A DNA stretch of 64,000 nt from Chitinophaga pinensis (lineage in GTDB: Bacteria > Bacteroidota > Bacteroidia > Chitinophagales > Chitinophagaceae). Shown here in pieces: positions 26,777 to 35,408 of the stretch (the first letter of the stretch is position 1; the number at the start of each line of letters is the position of its first letter). The position numbers and the translations under genes were made by a program. Location of the stretch: assembly GCF_007896845.1 (NCBI RefSeq), contig NZ_VOHS01000003.1, positions 62,001 to 126,000 of the forward strand. Direction: 5' to 3'. The notes under the pieces were generated by a model that had not been told where the DNA came from, made no database searches, and was given only the letters and a program-made list of their open reading frames with translations.

Positions 26777-27421
26777 ATGAAAAGGACTTCCAACATATTG
26801 ATCGCGGCTGCTGTGGTAAGTGGAGCTATGTTATCGGCATGCGGAAAAGACAACAGGAAACCCGGCAAGCATTATATGCCGGACATGGTTGAATCCCGTG
26901 CATACGAGTTCTACAGTGAGCGTCTTTCTACACTGAAGCCAGTAGATGGAACCGTAAAAAGAGGAGAACTGCTGCCTTACCATCTGAAAGCGGCAGATAC
27001 CGCTTTGGCTAATGCAGTAAAGAATCCGCTGATTCTTTCAAAAGCGGATCTGGAGGAAGGAAAACGTCTATTCAATATCTACTGTGCTATCTGCCATGGT
27101 TCCAAACTGGACGGTAACGGTCCGTTGTACAATGGTGGTGCTGGTCCATACGTAGCAGCTCCTGCCAACCTGGCAAGTGGTGCGAAAGCCAGCTACACTG
27201 AAGGACGCCTGTTCCACGTAATGACCTTCGGTTATAACGCGATGGGTAGCTACGCCAGCCAGCTCGACAGAGAACAGCGCTGGAAAGTAGCGGCTTACAT
27301 CCGCAGCGTACAGAACGGCGGCGCTAACGCCGGACCAGTGGCTAATGAAGCAACACAGACAGCTCCTGCTGCACCTGCAGCAACGGCTCCTGCGGCGACT
27401 GACTCATCAGCGAAACACTAA
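26777..27421 (+). CDS. actE: ACIII subunit ActE, monohaem cytochrome c lipoprotein
   Basis: 214 aa from ATG 26777 (the TTG at 26759 is not needed). The signal sequence ends AMLSACGK with lipobox Cys22, so it is lipid anchored on the periplasmic face. One haem motif, CAICHG, lies within a cytochrome c fold whose likely Met ligand is in FHVMTFGYNAMGSYASQL. The tail is rich in Pro, Ala and Thr (about 185-214), similar in composition to the tail of oxidase subunit II downstream. In known ACIII it accepts electrons from ActA and passes them on to the oxidase. Confidence 0.94.
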   Translation: MKRTSNILIAAAVVSGAMLSACGKDNRKPGKHYMPDMVESRAYEFYSERLSTLKPVDGTVKRGELLPYHLKAADTALANAVKNPLILSKADLEEGKRLFNIYCAICHGSKLDGNGPLYNGGAGPYVAAPANLASGAKASYTEGRLFHVMTFGYNAMGSYASQLDREQRWKVAAYIRSVQNGGANAGPVANEATQTAPAAPAATAPAATDSSAKH

Positions 27422-27460
27422 GATAAACTAGCATTCAATCAAGTATTTTAATATACAGTA

Positions 27461-28669
27461 ATGAAGGACCAATTTGTAGTACCGGCAAGATTAAAAAGGA
27501 CCAGCTTCGTGTTAATGGGTGTTGGCTTGCTGACTTTGTTGATCGGAATTTTTGCATTTCATGGCGAGCATGGCTCTACACGTTTCTGGGCTGGCCTCCT
27601 CCAGAACAGTTCATTCTTTTTGTTGGTAGTATTAGCCAGTGCCTTCTTTATCGGAGCTACTACCCTGGCACATGGTGGATGGCAGATTGGTTTCCGTCGT
27701 GTACCGGAAGCAATTTCCATGGCAGTACCTGTACTGGGAGCGATCTTGTTCGTGATCCTCATGTTAATTGCGTTCACCGGTAAAGAGAATATCTACCACT
27801 GGTTAAACGCGGAGCATGTTAAACATGACGAAATATTAAGCTGGAAATCAGCCTTTTTGAATAAAGGAATGTTCACTGCGTTTTCGGTTGTTACAATCGG
27901 TGCATGGAGCTTCTTTGCAGTAAAACTGCGTAAAATGTCCATCGAAGAAGATGGTTGGGATCTGTCCGCAGCTACCGGTCGTCGCATCGTATGGAGAAAT
28001 ACAGTATGGTGCGGTGGATTCATCGTGGTTTATGCACTGACTGTAGGTTCTACTACCCCATGGTTCTGGTTGATGAGTATCGATGCACACTGGTATTCTA
28101 CCATGTATAGCTGGTACACATTCGCAAGCAGCTGGGTTTCTGGTATCGCACTGATCATTCTGTTCCTGGTTCACCTGAAACGTAATGGTTACCTGCCGAT
28201 GGTAAATGAAGAACACCTGCATGACCTGGGTAAATTTGCTTTTGCATTCAGTATCTTCTGGACATACCTGTGGTTCTCTCAGTATATGCTGATCTGGTAT
28301 GCAAACATGCCTGAGGAGATCGTCTACTTCAAACCACGTGTGTGGGGCGAGTGGAGACCAATCTTCTTCCTGAATCTGCTGATCAACTTCATTACTCCAT
28401 TATTATACCTGATGAAGCGTGATACAAAACGTAACTACTCTTCTATGGTGTTTATCTCTATAGTAATTCTGGTTGGTCACTGGTTAGATTTCTGGCAGAT
28501 GGTAGGACCTGGTACTTACAAGCACCTGGTGTTCCCTTGGTACGAATTCGGTCTGGGTCTTGGTTTCGTTGGTGTGATTATCTATGTGGTAATTCATCAG
28601 CTGACAAAAGCTCCACTGGTTCCAAAGAATCATCCTTATCTGAAAGAAAGTATTGTACACCATACCTGA
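27461..28669 (+). CDS. actF: ACIII subunit ActF, NrfD-like membrane protein
   Basis: 402-aa membrane protein with about ten helices, paralogous to ActC but without the His-rich tail. Blocks such as GSTTPWFWLMSIDAHWYSTMYSWYTFASSW and WFSQYMLIWYANMPEE are typical of the quinol:cytochrome c oxidoreductase ActF family. Its role in ACIII is structural and possibly proton-conducting. Starts 39 nt after actE. An 8-bp hairpin in the 91-nt gap to coxB may mark the border between the ACIII and oxidase parts of the message. Confidence 0.94.
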   Translation: MKDQFVVPARLKRTSFVLMGVGLLTLLIGIFAFHGEHGSTRFWAGLLQNSSFFLLVVLASAFFIGATTLAHGGWQIGFRRVPEAISMAVPVLGAILFVILMLIAFTGKENIYHWLNAEHVKHDEILSWKSAFLNKGMFTAFSVVTIGAWSFFAVKLRKMSIEEDGWDLSAATGRRIVWRNTVWCGGFIVVYALTVGSTTPWFWLMSIDAHWYSTMYSWYTFASSWVSGIALIILFLVHLKRNGYLPMVNEEHLHDLGKFAFAFSIFWTYLWFSQYMLIWYANMPEEIVYFKPRVWGEWRPIFFLNLLINFITPLLYLMKRDTKRNYSSMVFISIVILVGHWLDFWQMVGPGTYKHLVFPWYEFGLGLGFVGVIIYVVIHQLTKAPLVPKNHPYLKESIVHHT

Positions 28670-28690
28670 TCATCGAGCAAGTAACGGAGA

Positions 28691-28709
28691 TTCCGATGTA
28701 TCATCGGAA
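28691..28709 (+). other. hairpin in the actF-coxB spacer
   Basis: TTCCGATG (28691-28698) pairs with CATCGGAA (28702-28709) around a 3-nt loop. No T-run follows, so it is more likely an mRNA processing or stability element than a terminator. Confidence 0.45.
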
Positions 28710-28760
28710 GTGATAGGTAATAACGTAAAGCATTAGATAACTTAATTATTTCAAATAGCA

Positions 28761-29813
28761 ATGTCAGGATATTTAGCAGTCTTAGTTGTTGTGCTCATAT
28801 TCGTAGTCATCTTCCAGATTGCGAAGGCCAGCGAGTATGTGTCCATATTGAAGGGAGAAAAGAAAGCGCGTCAGCAATCCAACCGCGTGAACGGTTTCCT
28901 GTTGATCATCTTCCTGTTACTGGGCCTGATAGGTGTTTACTACTGTAACGATGCCCTGAAAGGAAAGATTTTCTTTGAAGCCGCATCTGAACAGGGTGAG
29001 GGTATTGACAACATGATCAAATGGACGTTGTGGATTACAGGTATTGTATTCATCATTACACAGATCCTGTTGTTCTGGTTCTCATTTAAATATCAGGAGA
29101 AGGAAGGTCAGCAAGCCTTTTATTTCCCTCATAACAATAAACTGGAGTTAATATGGACAGTTATTCCTGCCATAGCACTCACTATCCTGGTGGCTATCGG
29201 TTTAAGACACTGGTTCCGTATCACTTCCGATGCACCAAAAGATGCTGCAGTTGTTGAGATCACTGGTAAACAGTTTAACTGGCTGATCCGTTACCCAGGT
29301 AAAGATGGTCAGCTGGGTCGTAAATTCTTCAAGAATATCAACGACGCTAACAACCCTGTAGGTCAGGATTGGGATGATCAGCTGAACAAGGATGATTTCA
29401 TGGCAACAGAAATGCACCTGGTAGTTGGTAAACCGGTAAAACTGATCATCGGTTCCCGCGACGTAATCCATGACGTAGGTCTGTCTCATTTCCGTCTGAA
29501 AATGGATGCTGTTCCAGGTATCCCTACTACACTGTGGTTTACACCTAAGTATACTACAGCTGAAATGAAGGATAAAACTGGTAATCCTGATTTCGTATAT
29601 GAAATCTCCTGCGATCAGATGTGTGGTTCCGGTCACTACTCCATGAAAGCGAATATCGTTGTGGAAACACAGGAAGAGTTCGACGCATGGACAGCTAAGC
29701 AGGTGGCTCAGTATGGTGTAGCTCACCCGGCAGAAACGCCGGCAGCTCCGCTGGCAACACCTGCTGCTACTGATACTACACAGAAAGTAGTGGCGGCTAA
29801 CGAGGCGAAATAG
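28761..29813 (+). CDS. coxB: cytochrome c oxidase subunit II
   Basis: Carries the CuA centre that receives electrons from cytochrome c. 350 aa with four hydrophobic segments (about 3-20, 45-63, 88-107, 130-148), two more than the canonical pair. The C-terminal cupredoxin has HDVGLSHFRLKMD and the CuA loop ISCDQMCGSGHYSM, with both Cys, the His and the Met. There is no fused haem domain, so electrons must come from ActE or ActA. The tail after residue 320 is Pro/Ala/Thr-rich, as in ActE. Gene names vary (coxB/ctaC). Confidence 0.96.
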   Translation: MSGYLAVLVVVLIFVVIFQIAKASEYVSILKGEKKARQQSNRVNGFLLIIFLLLGLIGVYYCNDALKGKIFFEAASEQGEGIDNMIKWTLWITGIVFIITQILLFWFSFKYQEKEGQQAFYFPHNNKLELIWTVIPAIALTILVAIGLRHWFRITSDAPKDAAVVEITGKQFNWLIRYPGKDGQLGRKFFKNINDANNPVGQDWDDQLNKDDFMATEMHLVVGKPVKLIIGSRDVIHDVGLSHFRLKMDAVPGIPTTLWFTPKYTTAEMKDKTGNPDFVYEISCDQMCGSGHYSMKANIVVETQEEFDAWTAKQVAQYGVAHPAETPAAPLATPAATDTTQKVVAANEAK

Positions 29814-29925
29814 TAATTTTGCCTTGCAGAAGAGATTAAATTAATTGACGCAGGAATTTTAAAAATTATAAGATAAACTGGTAGCGGTACTCCCCGATGA
29901 CAGTTTTATATAAATAGAACCGATT

Positions 29926-31761
29926 ATGAGTAACGAAGCAACATTGCACAGTCAGGAGGTAATTCATGGCGCAGCGCATGCGCACGACCACGGTCACGGG
30001 CACGATGATCATGAGCATCATGAAGGCGGCTTCATTTCGAAGTATGTTTTCAGCCTTGACCACAAAACTATTGCCAAGCAGTTTCTGATTACCGGTATTA
30101 TCTGGGCGATCATAGGTGCTTTCTTCTCTGTACTGTTCCGTTTGCAGCTGGGTTTCCCTGATGCTACTTTCCCTTGGTTGGAAAGCATCCTGGGTCACTG
30201 GGCAAAAGGCGGTCGTATCACCCCGGAAGCGTATTATGCACTGGTAACCATGCACGGTACCATCCTGGTATTCTTCGTATTAACAGCCGGTTTGAGCGGT
30301 ACCTTCTCTAACCTGCTGATTCCTTTGCAGGTAGGTGCCCGCGATATGGCTTCTCCCCTGATGAACTGTATGAGTTACTGGGCGTTCTTCCTTGCGAGTG
30401 TCGTAATGATGGCTTCCCTGTTTGTTCAGACAGGTCCTGCATCTGGTGGCTGGACTTCTTATCCTCCGCTGAGTGCACTGGGTGACGCTTCAATCGGTTC
30501 TAAAATAGGTATGGACTTATGGTTGATCTCTATGGCGCTGTTCGTTGTTTCACAGCTGCTGGGTGGTCTGAACTATATCTCTACAATCCTGAACATGCGT
30601 ACTAAAGGTATGACTATGACCAAGATGCCTCTGACTATCTGGAGCTTCTTCTTCACTGCCGTACTGGGTGTACTTTCCTTCCCTGTATTATTGTCTGGTT
30701 TCATCCTGCTGCTGTTTGATCGTCACGCAGGTACCAGCTTTTACCTGAGCGATCTGTTCGTTGCCGGTAAAGCACTCTCTAACGAAGGTGGTAGTGCTAT
30801 CCTGTACCAACACTTGTTCTGGTTCCTCGGTCACCCTGAGGTATATATCATCATCCTCCCTGCGATGGGTATGGTTTCTGAGATCCTGGCGGTTAACTCC
30901 CGCAAGCCGATCTTCGGTTACCTCGCGATGGTGGGTTCTATGTTTGCTATCGTTATCCTGGCGTTCCTGGTATGGGCGCACCACATGTTCGTTACTGGAC
31001 TGAATCCGTTCCTGGGTGCATTCTTCGTACTGTTAACATTGCTGATTGCGGTTCCATCAGCCATCAAGGTGTTCAACTGGATCACAACCATCTGGAGAGG
31101 TAATCTGCGCTTTACGCCTGGTATGCTGTTCTCTATCGGTTTCGTGAGCACATTCATCTCCGGTGGTCTGACAGGTATCTGGTTAGGTAACTCTTCTATC
31201 GATATTCACCTGCACGATACATACTTCGTAATTGCGCACTTCCACATCGTAATGGGTGTATCTGCGTTCTTCGGTACGTTCGCCGGTGTATACCACTGGT
31301 TCCCTAAAATGTTTGGTCGTTATCTGAACAATACCCTTGCTTACATTCACTTCTGGTCTACGCTGATCGGTGCTTACCTGATCTTCTGGCCAATGCACTA
31401 TGAAGGTATCGCAGGTATGCCAAGAAGATACTACGACTACACCAGCTGGGAATCGTTCAAACAGTTCGCTGATCTGAACCACTTCATCAGTATTGTGGTA
31501 ATCGCAGTATTCGCTGCTCAGCTGCTGTTCGTATTCAACTTCTTCTATAGCATCTTCAAGGGTAGAAAAGTAACTACTACTAACCCATGGAACTCTACTA
31601 CACTCGAGTGGACTACTCCAATCAATCCTGGTCACGGTAACTGGCCTGGTGAGATCCCTGAAGTATATCGCTGGCCATATGACTACAGCAAGAACGGTAA
31701 AGATTTCGTTCCTCAGACTGTACCATTGTCTCCAGACGAAGAAAAAGAAGGACATCATTAA
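29926..31761 (+). CDS. coxA: cytochrome c oxidase subunit I
   Basis: Catalytic subunit with low-spin haem and the haem-CuB oxygen-reducing site. 611 aa, 12 or more helices. CuB ligands and the His-Tyr cross-link region are in FWFLGHPEVYIIILP, followed by WAHHMFVTGLNPF. HDTYFVIAHFHIVMGV has the paired haem ligands. FSTLFRLQLGFPD-like N-terminal and MHGTILVFFV motifs match A-type oxidases. The N-terminal 35 residues are histidine/aspartate-rich (AHAHDHGHGHDDHEHHEGG), and the C-terminus also ends in HH. Part of the act-cox operon. Confidence 0.97.
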   Translation: MSNEATLHSQEVIHGAAHAHDHGHGHDDHEHHEGGFISKYVFSLDHKTIAKQFLITGIIWAIIGAFFSVLFRLQLGFPDATFPWLESILGHWAKGGRITPEAYYALVTMHGTILVFFVLTAGLSGTFSNLLIPLQVGARDMASPLMNCMSYWAFFLASVVMMASLFVQTGPASGGWTSYPPLSALGDASIGSKIGMDLWLISMALFVVSQLLGGLNYISTILNMRTKGMTMTKMPLTIWSFFFTAVLGVLSFPVLLSGFILLLFDRHAGTSFYLSDLFVAGKALSNEGGSAILYQHLFWFLGHPEVYIIILPAMGMVSEILAVNSRKPIFGYLAMVGSMFAIVILAFLVWAHHMFVTGLNPFLGAFFVLLTLLIAVPSAIKVFNWITTIWRGNLRFTPGMLFSIGFVSTFISGGLTGIWLGNSSIDIHLHDTYFVIAHFHIVMGVSAFFGTFAGVYHWFPKMFGRYLNNTLAYIHFWSTLIGAYLIFWPMHYEGIAGMPRRYYDYTSWESFKQFADLNHFISIVVIAVFAAQLLFVFNFFYSIFKGRKVTTTNPWNSTTLEWTTPINPGHGNWPGEIPEVYRWPYDYSKNGKDFVPQTVPLSPDEEKEGHH

Positions 31762-31817
31762 TAGTTTGAATTTTTGGGCAAGCTACGGGGTCACACCTGT
31801 GGGCATGGGCTGAAGAA

Positions 31818-32720
31818 ATGATAAGAGAAAACTCGATAAAATTGTCGACATCGTACGCAGTAGCCAGTAAGGTGAGGGATTATTCTCAGTTGATGAAGTT
31901 TAATCTCACCATCATGGTAGTGTTTTCAAGTGTAGTGGGATATCTGCTGGTGCCGGGAATCGGGTTCAATCTCATAAAAGTTCTTACTTTATTTGCCGGT
32001 GGATTGCTGGTGTCTGGCGCAGCCAACACGATCAATCAATTACTGGAAAAGGAAACGGATAAACTGATGGCGCGTACAGCCGTACGCCCTTTACCGGCCG
32101 GCCGGATGTCTGAAACAGAAGCTATTATCTTAGCTTTCGTTACAGGGGTATCCGGTCTGGTTATCCTTGCACTGGGCTTTAACCTGTTGTGTGCAGGTCT
32201 GAGTCTGCTGTCACTGGTGTTATACGGTTTCGTATACACACCGTGGAAGAAATGGAACTCACTGGCAGTGCTGGTGGGTGCAGTGCCTGGAGCGTTACCA
32301 CTGCTCATCGGATGGGCTGGTGGTGCTGACGCAATTGGTGAAGGCGGATGGGCTTTGTTTGCAATTCAGTTCCTGTGGCAGTTCCCCCACTTCTGGGCTA
32401 TCGCCTGGATCGGGCATAAAGACTACACAAGAGCAGGATTCAAACTGTTACCAGCCGGAGGAGAACCTAACAAACTGATCGCATTACAGGCAGTGTTGTA
32501 CACTTTGCTGCTGATCCCTGCAGGATTATTACCATATTACCTGCGTATCAGTGGCCCGGCTTCTGCGATCATTGTACTGCTGGTTACATTGTTCTTCCTG
32601 TACAGAGCAATCAATCTGTATAGAAAAGCAGATGTGCCTGCAGCACGCAAACTGATGTTTGGTTCATATATTTATCTGATGATCATGCAGTTTGCACTAC
32701 TGTTTGATAAGATCGGATAA
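31818..32720 (+). CDS. ctaB: protohaem IX farnesyltransferase
   Basis: UbiA-family membrane prenyltransferase that converts haem B to haem O, the first step to haem A for the oxidase. 300 aa, about nine helices. The first Asp-rich site is ANTINQLLEKETDKLMARTAVRPLP and the second is in FWAIAWIGHKDYTRAG. YTPWKKWNSLAVLVGAVPGALPLLIGW is characteristic. It sits between subunits I and III in the operon. No ctaA (haem A synthase) is visible in the window. Confidence 0.96.
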   Translation: MIRENSIKLSTSYAVASKVRDYSQLMKFNLTIMVVFSSVVGYLLVPGIGFNLIKVLTLFAGGLLVSGAANTINQLLEKETDKLMARTAVRPLPAGRMSETEAIILAFVTGVSGLVILALGFNLLCAGLSLLSLVLYGFVYTPWKKWNSLAVLVGAVPGALPLLIGWAGGADAIGEGGWALFAIQFLWQFPHFWAIAWIGHKDYTRAGFKLLPAGGEPNKLIALQAVLYTLLLIPAGLLPYYLRISGPASAIIVLLVTLFFLYRAINLYRKADVPAARKLMFGSYIYLMIMQFALLFDKIG

Positions 32721-32753
32721 TTCAATTTTTGAAATCAAGGAGTGATGGACGCA

Positions 32754-33308
32754 ATGAGCTTACAACGCAATAAAATACATCCGCATAAATATTCTCTTTG
32801 GATAGCAATGGGTAGCATTACCATGATGTTCATTGGGTTTACGAGTGCTTATGTTGTGAAGCGTGCCCAGGCCAACTGGTTCACTTTCAATCTGCCGATG
32901 ATCTTCTGGATCTCTACTGCGATCATTCTGACCAGCAGTGCTACTATCCAGATGGCAGTGAAACAGTTCCGTAACAGGAACATGCAGCGGTACAAACAGC
33001 TGATCACGCTGACCGCAGTATTGGGTGTTGCCTTTGCCTTGTGCCAGTGGGTTGGTTTCCAACAAATGAATGATAGTGGTCTGAGACTGAATGGTCCTGC
33101 TTCTGTATCTTTCATCTACGTTATAGTGAGTGTACACCTGTTACACGTACTGGGTGGTGTTGTTGCACTGCTGATCATGTTTGGCAAGGCATTTCGCACC
33201 CGGGTCCGTTCATACAGCTCCGTTCCTATAGAAGTTGCCGCTACGTATTGGCATTTTGTGGACGGGTTATGGATTTACCTGTTGATATTTCTGAGTATTG
33301 CCAGATAA
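32754..33308 (+). CDS. haem-copper oxidase subunit III-like protein, copy 1
   Basis: 185 aa from ATG 32754, which has AAGGAG 11 nt upstream; GTG 32742 and ATG 32745 are alternatives too close to that site. Five predicted helices. Blocks GFTSAYVVKRAQANW and YWHFVDGLWIYLLIFLSI are the subunit III/CyoC signature. It is shorter and more divergent than the second subunit III gene immediately downstream, and the pair is common in Bacteroidota oxidase operons. It probably packs against subunit I and supports O2 and proton channels. Confidence 0.92.
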   Translation: MSLQRNKIHPHKYSLWIAMGSITMMFIGFTSAYVVKRAQANWFTFNLPMIFWISTAIILTSSATIQMAVKQFRNRNMQRYKQLITLTAVLGVAFALCQWVGFQQMNDSGLRLNGPASVSFIYVIVSVHLLHVLGGVVALLIMFGKAFRTRVRSYSSVPIEVAATYWHFVDGLWIYLLIFLSIAR

Positions 33309-33339
33309 ACTTTCTTAAAATTAATTTACAAAACAAACA

Positions 33340-34014
33340 ATGGATACAGCAGTTACAGCGAAGAAAAAATGGTGGTCCGGGGGACATTCTCCTTTTAATG
33401 TGAGCTACGGAAAGTTGATGATGTGGTACTTCCTGATGTCAGATGCCTTTACTTTTGGTGCATTGCTGATAGCATATGGTACGATCCGCTTCATGAGCCC
33501 ATCCTGGCCTGATCCTAACGTGGTATTCCACTCATTCCCTGGTATGGGGCATGCAGATCTCCCGCTGGTATTCGTGAGCTTGATGACCTTCATCCTGATC
33601 ATGAGTTCTGTAACAATGGTATTGGCTGTACACGCCGGTAAAATGAGAGACCGTCAGGCAGTTGTAAAATGGATGGCATGGACCATTCTCGGTGGTGCTG
33701 CATTCCTGGCCTGTCAGGCATGGGAGTGGACACACTTACACGAATCAGGTGCATGGTGGGGTCGTAACCCTTTCCTGAACGTTGACGGTACACAGGCATC
33801 TACCAACTTTACCAACTTCTTCTTTACTATTACTGGTTTCCACGGTTTACACGTAACTTCTGGTGTTGTATTGAATATCATCATCCTCGCTAACGTACTG
33901 AAAGGTACTTATGAAGAAAGAGGTCATTATGAAATGGTGGAGAAAGTAGGTTTATACTGGCACTTTGTAGATCTGGTTTGGGTATTCGTATTCACCTGTT
34001 TCTATCTGCTCTAA
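33340..34014 (+). CDS. cytochrome c oxidase subunit III, copy 2
   Basis: 224 aa with about six to seven helices. GKLMMWYFLMSDAFTFGALLIAYGTIRF and YWHFVDLVWVFVFTCFYLL match cytochrome c oxidase subunit III. EWTHLHESGAWWGRNPF is an internal loop typical of the Bacteroidota form. Located 31 nt after copy 1, so the two are cotranscribed. Confidence 0.94.
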   Translation: MDTAVTAKKKWWSGGHSPFNVSYGKLMMWYFLMSDAFTFGALLIAYGTIRFMSPSWPDPNVVFHSFPGMGHADLPLVFVSLMTFILIMSSVTMVLAVHAGKMRDRQAVVKWMAWTILGGAAFLACQAWEWTHLHESGAWWGRNPFLNVDGTQASTNFTNFFFTITGFHGLHVTSGVVLNIIILANVLKGTYEERGHYEMVEKVGLYWHFVDLVWVFVFTCFYLL

Positions 34015-34064
34015 GAAAAGTCAGTAGCTATTTGTAAATCTGGAACTTTAAAAGAAAAAAACTA

Positions 34065-34469
34065 ATGGAACATACACATACAGGAGCGGCGCACGAGGAA
34101 CATGCTCACGATTCATCCACTAAAAGTATCTGGAAAACGTTCTGGATATTATTAGCAATCACTGTTTTTGAAGTAGGTCTGGCATTCCTTTATCTGGAAT
34201 ACGACTTCATGGCAAGATGGGCACTCAACGGCATTTTCGTTTGTCTGACGCTGGTGAAAGCTTTCTTCATCGTAGCTGAATTCATGCACTTACGTCATGA
34301 GATCAGAAACCTGATTATGACCATCCTGATTCCTTTGTTACTGTTCGTATGGTTCATTATCGCTTTCCTGGCTGATGGTGATTCCTGGAAGAATATGCGC
34401 AAAGACCTGTCTCCTGGTACGCCTGTAGCTCCGACTACACACGTTACCAACGAGCCTGCACATCACTAA
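34065..34469 (+). CDS. cytochrome c oxidase subunit IV family protein
   Basis: 134-aa small membrane subunit with three helices, of the bacterial subunit IV (ctaF/CyoD-like) type: WKTFWILLAITVFEVGLAFLYLEYDF then VKAFFIVAEFMHLRHEIRNL. The N-terminus is His-rich (MEHTHTGAAHEEHAHD) and the end is EPAHH, repeating the pattern seen on other subunits of this operon. A terminator-like hairpin follows 16 nt after the stop codon. Confidence 0.93.
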   Translation: MEHTHTGAAHEEHAHDSSTKSIWKTFWILLAITVFEVGLAFLYLEYDFMARWALNGIFVCLTLVKAFFIVAEFMHLRHEIRNLIMTILIPLLLFVWFIIAFLADGDSWKNMRKDLSPGTPVAPTTHVTNEPAHH

Positions 34470-34485
34470 TAACAACTTTATATAT

Positions 34486-34542
34486 TACGCTTTACGAATC
34501 CTGCTGTATCTTTACGGCCGTATTTGTAAAGCGTATTTTTTT
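34486..34542 (+). terminator. rho-independent-type terminator inside the oxidase locus
   Basis: TACGCTTTAC (34486-34495) pairs with GTAAAGCGTA (34526-34535), followed by seven T. The 30-nt loop holds a further small palindrome (TACGGCCGTA). It separates the structural oxidase genes from the downstream SCO and DUF420 genes, so these are probably expressed by partial read-through or from their own promoter. Confidence 0.8.
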
Positions 34543-34592
34543 CTGACACTTTAAAACTTCAGGCCATTACCAAGAGAGGATTATTAGGAGCG

Positions 34593-35279
34593 ATGTTGGC
34601 AATATTAGTGCCATTGGCGGGATACCTGATTGTAGATCATTACAGTAAAAATGTAGTACCTATCCCACGGTACTATATCCCGGAAGGGGTAGATACTGTA
34701 GTGAAAAACGGAACTACTACCTACGATACTACATTCCATGTAGTGAAAGATATCACCCTTACTAACCAGATGGGCCGCCAGGTAAGTCTGAAAGACCTTC
34801 CTAACAAAGTAATACTGGTTAATTTCTTCTTCACTTCCTGCCCCAGCATATGTCCGCGTATGATGGCAAATCTCGAAAAGATCCAACAGGCTTATATTAA
34901 GAACGATACCCTCTTACAGCTGGTATCGCTGACCGTAGATCCGGAGAGAGATTCATCTGAAACGCTGCGCATGTATGGTGTAAAACATGGTATCAATCCG
35001 GATAACTGGTGGTTACTCACCGGCGCCAAGAAAGATATTTATGACTGGGCAAGAAATGAGGTGTATGTAAGTGTGGTAAAAGGAGACGGCGGACCAGATG
35101 ACTTTATCCATACCGAGAAACTCGTACTGCTGGATAAAAACCATAATATCAGAGGCTATTATGACGGCACAGATTCAAACGCCGTACGTAAATGTGCCAA
35201 TGATATCGCGGTACTGCACCTGGAGAAAGATAAACACAGACCGGGTTTGTTAAAAAGACTGTTTTCAACAACGGAATAA
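34593..35279 (+). CDS. SCO family copper chaperone of the oxidase locus
   Basis: 228 aa from ATG 34593, with an N-terminal membrane anchor (MLAILVPLAGYLIVD), CxxxC motif FFFTSCPSICPRM (Cys83, Cys87) and the late His region DFIHTEKLVLLD. It should insert or reduce the CuA site of subunit II. Start is uncertain: the in-frame codons just before the ATG read ITKRGLLGA, supplying the positive residues a membrane anchor usually needs. No ATG/GTG/TTG exists upstream before the stop, so an ATT start at 34566 cannot be excluded. Confidence 0.92.
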   Translation: MLAILVPLAGYLIVDHYSKNVVPIPRYYIPEGVDTVVKNGTTTYDTTFHVVKDITLTNQMGRQVSLKDLPNKVILVNFFFTSCPSICPRMMANLEKIQQAYIKNDTLLQLVSLTVDPERDSSETLRMYGVKHGINPDNWWLLTGAKKDIYDWARNEVYVSVVKGDGGPDDFIHTEKLVLLDKNHNIRGYYDGTDSNAVRKCANDIAVLHLEKDKHRPGLLKRLFSTTE

Positions 35280-35325
35280 TGAGCACATACGTTAGTATGT
35301 TCTAAATACATAAACGATGAAATGT

Positions 35326-35387
35326 AAATGTAAAAAGTGAAATGTGAAAACGCCCTGATACGCGTTCACATTTCACTTTTCACATTT
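35326..35387 (+). repeat. 23-bp near-perfect hairpin upstream of DUF420 gene
   Basis: The left arm (35326-35348) and right arm (35365-35387) are complementary with one mismatch around a 16-nt loop. The words AAATGT, GTGAAATG and CACATTT recur. No T-run follows, so this is not a terminator. It ends 21 nt before the start codon at 35409 and could affect translation or mRNA stability. Confidence 0.75.
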
Positions 35388-35408
35388 AAGGCAAAATCAA
35401 ACACTGCT

